DNA of 64,000 nt from Streptomyces canus. Its GTDB lineage: Bacteria > Actinomycetota > Actinomycetes > Streptomycetales > Streptomycetaceae. The stretch spans positions 5,642,001 through 5,706,000 of the forward strand of contig NZ_CP107989.1 of the NCBI RefSeq assembly GCF_041435015.1. Reading direction: 5' to 3'. Position numbers and translations under genes: made by a program. The notes under the pieces were generated by a model. The model worked only from the letters and a program-made list of their open reading frames with translations, ran no database searches and was not told where the DNA came from. Shown in pieces: positions 57,144 through 64,000 of the stretch. The number at the start of each line of letters is the position of its first letter. Positions within the stretch are counted from its first letter, which is position 1.

Positions 57144-58733
57144 TCAGCCCTTGCTGACCGCCACCAGGATCTCCGGGAGTTGGCGGGCGGTTCGTGGGGC
57201 TGCCAGTCGTAGTCCCGCCAGCGTGATCGCGGTGCCGTACACCGCGCCGATCGGCAGCAGGACCCAGCTCCACTCGTCGCCGTCCGCGCTGAGGTTGGCC
57301 CAGATCGTCAAGGCGATCACGGGAGCGCACAGCAGGGCGGCCGAGACCATCCCTCCGACGACGGCGGCAGCGGCGAGGCCGGACTGTCCCGGGGCCACGT
57401 TCTTGTAGCCCTCCTGCGGAATCGAGTAGGGAAAGCGCGCCGACGTCCACGCCCCGGTCGCCAGCATCGCCCCGAGCAGAGCGAAGGACACGCCGAGCAC
57501 CTCGGGCAGCTTCGGCCAGTCGTCGATGAGCGCGGTCGTCAGTACTGTGACGAGGGTGGCGTACGGCAATGTGATCACCAGCAACGCCAGCGCACGCCCC
57601 CGCAGTTCGACGTAGGCGTCCCGCGTCGAGGAGATGGTCATCGCGACCATCCAGAACGCGGAGGTGTCCTGCCCGAACTGGTTGTACATCTGCACGCCGA
57701 GCATTCCCGCGGCGAAGCACGCGAAGTAGATGGACCCCGTGCCCTGCAGCGCGTTGAACACCGGCACGATCAGCCCGATGGCCAGCGAAGTCACCCACGC
57801 GGCCTTGGTCTTGGGGTCGCGCCACACATAGCGCAGGCTGCGTTCCATGACGGTGCCCGTGCGGCCGGCCGGCAGCAGCCGGGCGAGCCCCGTCGAGCTC
57901 CGCTCACGGGCGGCCCCCTGGGCGGCGGGGAGGGTGGAGCCGTCGGGGGAGGTCATCAACCGGGTCAGATGGCGGGACCAGAGGGCGAGCAGACCGACCA
58001 ACGCTGCTGCGGACAGAAGGAGTTGGAGGACAGCGATCCCGTACGACCCCTCGCTCGCCGAGTCGACCGCCCCGATCGCCGAGGCGGGCGGGATCCACTT
58101 CAGCACCTCGGCAGGCCCGTCCAGCTGCCCCAGCCCACCCGAACCGAGCCGCTGCGCACCGAAGTTCACGGCCTGCGCGCCGATCGCGATGACCAGTCCG
58201 CTCAGCACCGCCAGATCGCGGCCCTTGCGGCTGGTCAGCAGCCGGATGTTGGCCACGGCGACGGCCCGCGCGAGGGCCACGCAGACCAGCAGCGCGAGCA
58301 CGACACCGATCACGGAGACGACGTACGCCGACGCGCCGTGCGCGACCGAGACGACGGACCCGACGAGCATGCAGAGCGTGAACACCGGCCCGATACCGAC
58401 CAGCGAGGCCACCAGCAGCGCCCGTACGAGGGGCCGGGGCCGCAGCGGCAGCATCACCAGGCGGGTGGGGTCGAGGGTCTCGTCGCCGCCGGGGAAGAAC
58501 AGCGGCATCACGGCCCAGCCGGCCGCCAGCACGGCGACCAGCGGGACGACGACGGAGGCGGCGTGCTCGTCGCCGCGCAGGGCGATGAGGCCGAGCAGCT
58601 GAAGGGCGGAGAAGAGGAGTACGGCGACGGCCGAGGCGATGTAGGCGGCCCGCCGCCCGCCGGACTGCCGCAGGCCGTTCCTGAGCAGCGACAGCTTCAG
58701 CCGTACGACGACCGGGGTGATGTCTGGGGTCAT
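57144..58733 (-). CDS. ABC transporter membrane protein
   Basis: A 529-residue protein with about ten to twelve hydrophobic segments and a long loop around residues 275-315. It overlaps the ATP-binding gene by 4 bases, so it is its permease. Its layout (GGRRAAYIASAVAVLLFSALQLL and the long mid-loop with RSLRYVWRDPKTK) is typical of a streptomycete ABC exporter permease of unknown substrate. It may function as a dimer of one polypeptide type. The start is ATG at 58733; an upstream frame is rejected. Confidence 0.8.
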   Translation of the reverse strand: MTPDITPVVVRLKLSLLRNGLRQSGGRRAAYIASAVAVLLFSALQLLGLIALRGDEHAASVVVPLVAVLAAGWAVMPLFFPGGDETLDPTRLVMLPLRPRPLVRALLVASLVGIGPVFTLCMLVGSVVSVAHGASAYVVSVIGVVLALLVCVALARAVAVANIRLLTSRKGRDLAVLSGLVIAIGAQAVNFGAQRLGSGGLGQLDGPAEVLKWIPPASAIGAVDSASEGSYGIAVLQLLLSAAALVGLLALWSRHLTRLMTSPDGSTLPAAQGAARERSSTGLARLLPAGRTGTVMERSLRYVWRDPKTKAAWVTSLAIGLIVPVFNALQGTGSIYFACFAAGMLGVQMYNQFGQDTSAFWMVAMTISSTRDAYVELRGRALALLVITLPYATLVTVLTTALIDDWPKLPEVLGVSFALLGAMLATGAWTSARFPYSIPQEGYKNVAPGQSGLAAAAVVGGMVSAALLCAPVIALTIWANLSADGDEWSWVLLPIGAVYGTAITLAGLRLAAPRTARQLPEILVAVSKG

Positions 58734-59500
58734 CGGGCCCCGCCGCCCAGCCAGTCGAGGTTCGCGCCGGTGTCCTGCCCCTGGGCGCCGACCAGTTCGA
58801 GGAACGCCCGTTGCAGTGAGGGCGCGCCGCCCCGCACCTCGTCGAGCGTCCCGTGGGCGCGGATGCGCCCGGCGGCCATGACGGCCACCCAGTCGCACAG
58901 GGACTCCACGAGCTCCATCACATGCGAGGAGAAGACGACGGTGGCGCCGGAGGCCGTGTAGCGCTCCAGCACGCCCCGGATGGTCTGTGCGGAGACGGGG
59001 TCGACGCCCTCGAACGGCTCGTCGAGAAACAGCACTTCGGGGTTGTGGAGCAGGGCCGCCGCGAGCCCGATCTTCTTCCGCATCCCGGTCGAGTAGTCGA
59101 CGACCAGTTTGTGCTGGGCCCCGGCCAGATCGAGCACGTCGAGCAGCTGAGCGGTCCGCCGGTCGACCTCGGCCCCGGGCAGCCCCCGCAACCGGCCGGA
59201 ATAGGCGAGCAGTTCACGACCCGACAGCCGCTCGAACAGTCGCAACCCCTCGGGCAGGACGCCGATCCGTGCCTTGACGTTCACCGGGTCCTGCCACACG
59301 TCCTGCCCGACGATCTCGACGGACCCCTGATCGGGGCGGAGCAGCCCGGTGACCATGGAGAGAGTGGTGGTCTTCCCGGCCCCGTTGGGCCCGACAAGCC
59401 CGATGAACTTCCCAGCAGGCAGTTCGAGATCAATCCCGGCGACAGCAACCTGCTGCCCGAACCGCTTCCAGAGCCCACGCACACTCACAGCCGACGTCAT
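58730..59500 (-). CDS. ABC transporter ATP-binding protein
   Basis: A 256-residue ATPase. Walker A is GPNGAGKTTTL near residue 38, Walker B is VLFLDEPFEGVDP, and the signature reads YSTGMRKK rather than the common SGG form. The His switch is in SSHVMELVESL. It works with the overlapping permease in export. The ATG at 59500 is chosen over the TTG at 59509. The substrate is unknown. Confidence 0.87.
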   Translation of the reverse strand: MTSAVSVRGLWKRFGQQVAVAGIDLELPAGKFIGLVGPNGAGKTTTLSMVTGLLRPDQGSVEIVGQDVWQDPVNVKARIGVLPEGLRLFERLSGRELLAYSGRLRGLPGAEVDRRTAQLLDVLDLAGAQHKLVVDYSTGMRKKIGLAAALLHNPEVLFLDEPFEGVDPVSAQTIRGVLERYTASGATVVFSSHVMELVESLCDWVAVMAAGRIRAHGTLDEVRGGAPSLQRAFLELVGAQGQDTGANLDWLGGGAR

Positions 59501-59563
59501 GAACGCCAACCTTAGGCGCGTGGGTGCTGTGCCTTTTCATGCGGCTCCGCCGCGTGGCTCACG

Positions 59564-60226
59564 TCACCTGTCCCGACCGCAGGCGTAGGCGAGCGGGGAG
59601 ATCAACTCCTCGGCATCCGGAAGCCAACGGTTCGCAGGTGTCGGACGGCAGGCCCACTGAACGGCACCGGAGGACCCGTACCGAGTGGGGGGACCGGCGA
59701 CGTACGACCCTTCCCCCAGCGCGATCAGATCGAGCGACGAGGGAGTCCAGCCGAGCTTCCGCACCAGCTCCGGCACCTTCACCGACGCCCCCGGCAACAC
59801 GAAGAAGTGCATCCGGCGATCGGGCGTCAACGTCACGGGTCCCAGCGTCGACTCCATCCGCTCCATGCGGGCCAGCGCCAGAAACCCCGCCGTCTCCGGA
59901 ACGGAGATCGCGTCGAACGTCCGGCCGGTCGGCAACAGAATCGAGGCCGTCGGCTGCTTCTGCCACATCCGGCGCGCGACCGTCGCACTGCCGGTGGCCT
60001 GCGTCGCCCAGTCCTCCCGAGAGGGATGCGCCCCCGGCGCGGCGCACGCGGCGTCACCGCAGGAACACCGCTGCACCCCGTCGACGGCTTCCAGCCAGGT
60101 GCCGGGGAAGACGTCCCAGTGGCGCTCCTCGGCGTATCGAACGGCTGTCTCCAGCAGCGATTCCCCGCGCTGCTTCGGAATCTGAGCGGCTTCGGTGCCC
60201 GCGATCGTCTCTTCCACGCTCAGCAC
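59564..60226 (-). CDS. Primase-polymerase-like protein, probably inactive
   Basis: A 220-residue protein resembling the bifunctional DNA primase/polymerase (PrimPol) fold found in plasmid and phage replication proteins. It has AERHWDVFPGTW, then RCSCGDAACAAPGAHPSREDWA with a Cys-rich zinc-like site. However, the catalytic DxD position reads FDAISVPETAG and lacks the paired Asp, so it probably cannot polymerise DNA. The copy is short and has no helicase domain. It is a conserved streptomycete gene, not part of a mobile element here. The GTG at 60226 starts the frame. Confidence 0.7.
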   Translation of the reverse strand: MLSVEETIAGTEAAQIPKQRGESLLETAVRYAEERHWDVFPGTWLEAVDGVQRCSCGDAACAAPGAHPSREDWATQATGSATVARRMWQKQPTASILLPTGRTFDAISVPETAGFLALARMERMESTLGPVTLTPDRRMHFFVLPGASVKVPELVRKLGWTPSSLDLIALGEGSYVAGPPTRYGSSGAVQWACRPTPANRWLPDAEELISPLAYACGRDR

Positions 60227-60696
60227 AACTCCCGCGCCAACCTGGGGTTACGGCCGGGCCCCGGCGTCGGACCGACTTCTGCCCAGTGAAGCCGGCACGC
60301 GTTCCCCCATGTTCGGCTGCGTTCGCGCGGGGGGACCGCGGGGTGGCCCCCGTCGCCACCCGCGAGTCTCGTCCTTCGGGCGGACGGAACCAGTCCGACG
60401 CCAGGACCTGCGCGCGCGGGGGAGGAGCATTGATCGGGCATCTGGGGCGCATGGATGCATGTGTGGGGGCGCGCGAGAGGAACCGGGGCGTGAGCGGGGT
60501 AACCACGAGAGGGGGGCAGGCTTCTGCCTTTACCCCGGCAATCCTCGCATGCCTCGCATTTTAGACGTCACGGTGGGGCATTGATCTTCACGGCCGGATC
60601 TTTTCGGTGGGTTCGAAGGGATCCGACGGACCGATCCGGTGGAAGACACGTCAACTCGGTGCGTGGGCAGGCACCGCAGCCACAGGGGGTACGCCA
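60227..60696. other. Divergent intergenic region without a gene
   Basis: A 470-base region between the primase-like gene and the NsdA-like gene. Short frames here are not convincing. The only repeat is a weak GGATC...GATCC pair near 60619-60637. The promoters of both genes must lie here, but none can be assigned. Confidence 0.5.
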
Positions 60697-62082
60697 ATGG
60701 CCGCAAGGCCTCTCGTCGCGCGGCAGCCGAACGAACGGCTGCAGGCGCTCATCCAGGAGGCGGGGTGCTCGAACGCCGGGCTCGCCCGCCGGGTCAACAT
60801 GTGCGGCGCCGAGCACGGCCTCGACCTGCGCTACGACAAGACGTCCGTGGCCCGCTGGCTGCGCGGACAGCAGCCGCGGGGCAGGGCGCCCGCGATCATC
60901 GCGGAGGCCCTCGGGCGCAAACTCGGCCGTACCGTCACGATCGACGAGATCGGCATGGCCAACGGCAAGAACCTCGCCTCCGGCGTCGGGTTGCAGTTCT
61001 CGCCGACGGTCCTGGGCGCCATCGAGCAGGTGTGTGAGCTGTGGCGCAGTGACGTGGGCCGCCGGGACTTCCTGTCCGGGTCCTCGGTCGCCGCGTCCGC
61101 GTTGGTCGAGCCGAGCCGCGACTGGCTGATCTCCTCGCCCGACTCGCAGGTGGCGCGCCAGGCGGGCCCGCGCGTGGGGCAGTCCGACGTGGCGGCGGTG
61201 CGCGCGATGACGCAGGCGCTCGTCGACCTCGACCACCAGTACGGCAGCGGGCATGTGCGCCCGGTCGTCGTGCACTACCTCAACAGCGTGGTCTCCGGGC
61301 TGCTCGCGGGGTCGTACCGGGAGGCGATCGGGCGTGAACTGTTCGCCGCCGTCGCCCGGTTGACGGAGCTCGCCGGATACATGGCGATCGACACCGGGCA
61401 ACCGGGCCTGGCCCAGCGGTACTACATCCAGGCGCTGCGGCTCGCGCAGGCGGCGGGCGACCGCGGATACGGCGGCTATGTGCTCGCCGCGTCCATGAGC
61501 CACCTCGCCGCGCAGCTCGGGAACCCGCGCGAGATCGCCCAGTTGGCGCGGGCGGCGCAGGAGGGGGCGCGGGGTCGGGTGACACCGCGCGCAGAGGCGA
61601 TGTTCTACGCGGCGGAGGCCCGCGGGCACGCACTCATGGGCGACGCGCGGGCCACCCAGGTGGCGTCCGGACGGGCCGTGCACGCGCTGGAGGCGGCGGA
61701 CCCCTCCTCGGGCGACGATCCCGCCTGGATCGCGCACTTCGACGAGGCCTATCTGGCCGACGAGTTGGCCCACTGCCACCGCGACCTCGGTCAGGCCGAG
61801 GCGGCGGCGCGGTGCGCGCAGGAGTCCCTGGACGGGCTTCCCGAGAACAAGGCGCGTCGGCGGGCCATCGGTCTGGTCCTGCTCGCCTCCGCGCAGGTGC
61901 AGCAGCGCGAGATCGAACAGGCCTGCAACACCGGCCTGAAAGCGGTCGAGTTGCTGGAGACCGTGCGCTCCAACCGGGGCGCGGAGTACCTCGACGACTT
62001 CCAGCAGCGCCTGGAGCCGTTCCGGGACGAGGCCGTCGTCAGGGAGTTCGGGGCCCGGCTGGACCTTCAGGCGGCCGCGTAA
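60697..62082 (+). CDS. NsdA-like regulator with TPR-type repeats
   Basis: A 461-residue protein. The N-terminal 60 residues (LIQEAGCSNAGLARRVN, then RYDKTSVARWLRGQQPRG) form an HTH of the kind seen in NsdA/NsdB-type streptomycete regulators, and the remaining part is alpha-helical with tetratricopeptide-like repeats (AGYMAIDTGQPGLAQRYYIQALRLA). NsdA-like proteins repress development and antibiotic genes; here the target is unknown. GGGGGT precedes the ATG at 60697. A longer frame from 60607 is not used. Confidence 0.65.
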   Translation: MAARPLVARQPNERLQALIQEAGCSNAGLARRVNMCGAEHGLDLRYDKTSVARWLRGQQPRGRAPAIIAEALGRKLGRTVTIDEIGMANGKNLASGVGLQFSPTVLGAIEQVCELWRSDVGRRDFLSGSSVAASALVEPSRDWLISSPDSQVARQAGPRVGQSDVAAVRAMTQALVDLDHQYGSGHVRPVVVHYLNSVVSGLLAGSYREAIGRELFAAVARLTELAGYMAIDTGQPGLAQRYYIQALRLAQAAGDRGYGGYVLAASMSHLAAQLGNPREIAQLARAAQEGARGRVTPRAEAMFYAAEARGHALMGDARATQVASGRAVHALEAADPSSGDDPAWIAHFDEAYLADELAHCHRDLGQAEAAARCAQESLDGLPENKARRRAIGLVLLASAQVQQREIEQACNTGLKAVELLETVRSNRGAEYLDDFQQRLEPFRDEAVVREFGARLDLQAAA

Positions 62083-62252
62083 AGGAGGACGTATACAGCG
62101 GATGCGGGCCCGGAACTGTCACGTGATCTCCCGGGATTTGTTACTGCGGTCACAGGGACGCAGGTCACGTCCTGTGCTACGTGGCACCGGGCTCGGAGGA
62201 CCCGGTAGCGTGAACCGACGATTCCGAAGTTCCCGCATCAGTAGGAGTCCCG

Positions 62253-64000
62253 GTGACGCAGAGTGGACAGGGCGAGCAGCCCTCGGCGCGCGAAGCGCGC
62301 GAAGGCATCGTGCTGCCCTCCGACGGCGGGGAACCCCTGCTGCCGGGACAGACGGGTGGCCACGGCGGTCCGCAGCCCGGATACGGGCCCCCGCAGCAGG
62401 GCGGTTACGGCGGCCCTCCGCAGCCGGGCCCGTCCGGCCCGGCGCCCGACGCGGCGTACGGCCGGCCTTCGGACGCCCCGTCCTACGGCCAGCCGCCCGG
62501 CGGTCAGGCATGGGGCACCCCGTGGGGCCCCGGCCAGCAGCAGGACCAGGCCCAGCAGGGCCAGGATCAGCCGCAGGCCCAGGACTGGTCGCAGCCGCCC
62601 ACCCAGACCTGGGGCACACCCCAGTCGCCCGGCGGCATACCGCCCCAGTCCCAGCCGCAGCCCGCGCCGGGTTACGACACCGACGAGCCGACCTCGTACT
62701 ACCTGCCGCCCGTCGGTCAACCCGCCCCCCAGTCCCAGCCGCTGCCCCCGCAGCAGGGCCAGGTCGCGCCCTACGAGGCTCCCGGGGCCGGTGCGCCGCA
62801 GCAGCAGCCCGCGCCGGGCTACGACTCCAACGAGCCGACCTCCTACTACCTCCCGCCCGTGGGCCAGCCCCTCCCGTCGGGCCCCGGCATACCCGCCTCC
62901 GCGCCCCTGCCGCCCGCCGACGAGGGCGCCACGCAGTTCATACCGCCGGTCGCGGCCGCCCCCGCCACCCACGAGGGGGCCACCCAGTACCTCCCGCCCG
63001 TCCGCCCCGGCGCGCTCCCGCCCGAGGTGTCCGCCGAGGCGGCGCACTACCCGAGGCAGCACCCGCAGTCCCCGTACGGCGCGCAGTCCCCGTACGGCGC
63101 GCAGCCCCCGCAGAACGCGGCCCCCGGCGCCGGCGCGTTCCCGCCCGCAGCGCCGAGCGGCCCCGACGCCGAGGCCACGCAGTTCATCGCGCCCGTGCCC
63201 GGGCAGACCCCCGGCGCACCCTACGGCGGGGAACGGCAGCCGCCCTCCGAGTTCGACAACCTCTTCCGGGGTGGGCCGGGCGCTGACGGCGGGGCCGCGT
63301 CCACGCAGCAGATGCCGCGGTTCGCCCAGCCCGAGGCCGTACCGCCCGCGTACGGGGCCCAGCAGCAGGCGTACGGCGCCCAGCCGCCGTACGGCCCGCC
63401 CGGCGGTGACGTCTACGACGACGGCGACCGAGGTGGCCGCGGGCGGTCGCGGGTGCCGGTGATCGCAGCCGTGGGCATCGGTATCGTCGTGCTGGGCATC
63501 GGTGCGGGCGCGCTGCTCGCCGGGGGCGGGGGCGGCGACGGGGGCGACAAGAACGAGACCGTGTCGGCGACGGCCCCCGCGACCGACGGCTCCGCCTCTC
63601 CTTCCTCCGATCCCGCGAAGGGGCAGGCCGCCGAGCTGGACAAGTTGCTCGCCGACAGTGGCAACAGCCGTTCCTCGGTGATCAGCGCGGTGGCGAACGT
63701 GAAGTCCTGCAAGAACCTCGGCCAGGCGGCCAAGGATCTGCGGGACGCGGCGGCCCAGCGCACCGGCCTGGTGACTCGGCTCAAGGCGCTCCCCGTCGAC
63801 CAGTTGCCGAGCCACGCCGAGCTGACCGACGCCCTCACCAGGGCCTGGCAGGCGTCCGCGTCCGCCGACAACCACTACGCGGCCTGGGCCGACCAGTCCG
63901 CCGGCAAGAAGGGCTGCAAGAAGGGCCAGGCCCGCATCACGGGCCAGACCCAGGCCGGCAACCGGGACAGCGGCACCGCCAGCACCGAGAAGGCCGAGGC
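62253..64000 (+). CDS. Proline/glutamine-rich membrane protein, 5' part
   Basis: An open frame from GTG at 62253 to the window end (582 codons, no stop). GGAG six bases before the GTG supports the start. The first 390 residues are proline-, glutamine- and glycine-rich, with repeats of PGYD-DEPTSYYLPPVGQP and of E-ATQ-I-PPV. One membrane segment follows (VPVIAAVGIGIVVLGIGAGALLA), then a helical extracellular part with Cys. The T-Q-I motifs resemble phosphothreonine sites read by FHA domains, so a serine/threonine kinase may act on it. Function unknown. Confidence 0.75.
   Translation, partial: MTQSGQGEQPSAREAREGIVLPSDGGEPLLPGQTGGHGGPQPGYGPPQQGGYGGPPQPGPSGPAPDAAYGRPSDAPSYGQPPGGQAWGTPWGPGQQQDQAQQGQDQPQAQDWSQPPTQTWGTPQSPGGIPPQSQPQPAPGYDTDEPTSYYLPPVGQPAPQSQPLPPQQGQVAPYEAPGAGAPQQQPAPGYDSNEPTSYYLPPVGQPLPSGPGIPASAPLPPADEGATQFIPPVAAAPATHEGATQYLPPVRPGALPPEVSAEAAHYPRQHPQSPYGAQSPYGAQPPQNAAPGAGAFPPAAPSGPDAEATQFIAPVPGQTPGAPYGGERQPPSEFDNLFRGGPGADGGAASTQQMPRFAQPEAVPPAYGAQQQAYGAQPPYGPPGGDVYDDGDRGGRGRSRVPVIAAVGIGIVVLGIGAGALLAGGGGGDGGDKNETVSATAPATDGSASPSSDPAKGQAAELDKLLADSGNSRSSVISAVANVKSCKNLGQAAKDLRDAAAQRTGLVTRLKALPVDQLPSHAELTDALTRAWQASASADNHYAAWADQSAGKKGCKKGQARITGQTQAGNRDSGTASTEKAE

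Overview
The window is a stretch of high-GC actinobacterial chromosome, almost certainly from a Streptomyces. Nearly every coding frame uses G or C at the third codon position. GTG starts are common, TTA (bldA-type) codons are rare, and several genes are streptomycete hallmarks: the iron regulator DmdR1, UPF0309, CU044_5270 and a cinnamate/4-coumarate:CoA ligase. From memory, the order from serC through the carboxylase/ligase cluster, citrate synthase, pdxH, the SIS protein and dmdR1 resembles the S. coelicolor SCO43xx region. No rRNA, tRNA, CRISPR array or prophage was seen.

Layout. 1-12.4 kb: end of a DUF3027-like gene, an ECF sigma factor with its membrane partner, a giant sacsin/Hsp90-type ATPase-domain protein, a remnant of a polymorphic-toxin C-terminus coupled to two tandem putative immunity genes, two duplicated secreted DUF5707-like proteins, a CtpE-like P-type ATPase, a DUF2530-like protein, a purine permease and a small ribbon-helix-helix protein. 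12.5-21.9 kb: MarR regulator and MFS exporter, acetyltransferase, ThpR, aldo/keto reductase, Tat-type amidase, ECF41-type sigma factor with DoxX, a maltokinase-cap-like protein, Uma2 nuclease and an aminoglycoside nucleotidyltransferase-like protein. 21.9-25.3 kb: a GbsR-type regulator fused to an IS30-like HTH, diverging from a DUF4097 protein and a DrrAB-like exporter across a region packed with GCAAC/GTTGC half-sites. 25.4-31.8 kb: SGNH hydrolase, secreted propeller protein, a secreted GH5-CBM2 cellulase under a perfect CebR box, S51 peptidase, a nuclease-like gene split by an in-frame stop, and serC.

31.9-37.2 kb: a fused FAD/Fe-S dehydrogenase, GNAT, EamA exporter and methyltransferase. 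37.4-47.4 kb: one long, tightly overlapping catabolic operon (TIGR03084, AtuA, acyl-CoA carboxylase beta and alpha, acyl-CoA dehydrogenase, CoA ligase, enoyl-CoA hydratase, TetR). Its gene content mirrors the Pseudomonas acyclic-terpene (atu) set. 47.4-51.7 kb: citrate synthase, pdxH, a PAS sensor protein, GNAT and RidA. 51.7-53.9 kb: an IscB RNA-guided nuclease gene preceded by a strongly structured segment that is the likely omega-RNA (HEARO), and followed by more structured DNA. 53.9-64 kb: UPF0309, dmdR1 (with a reported-type antisense ORF), an alpha/beta hydrolase lacking its serine nucleophile, a two-gene ABC exporter, a degenerate primase-polymerase-like protein, an NsdA-like regulator and the start of a proline/glutamine-rich membrane protein.

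The most interesting points are the IscB/omega-RNA locus with its unusual N-terminal extension, the toxin remnant with tandem immunity genes, the dense operator cluster at 22.7 kb, and the atu-like operon with a candidate TetR operator. All functional names rest on reading the sequence and on remembered family features; no database search was run.
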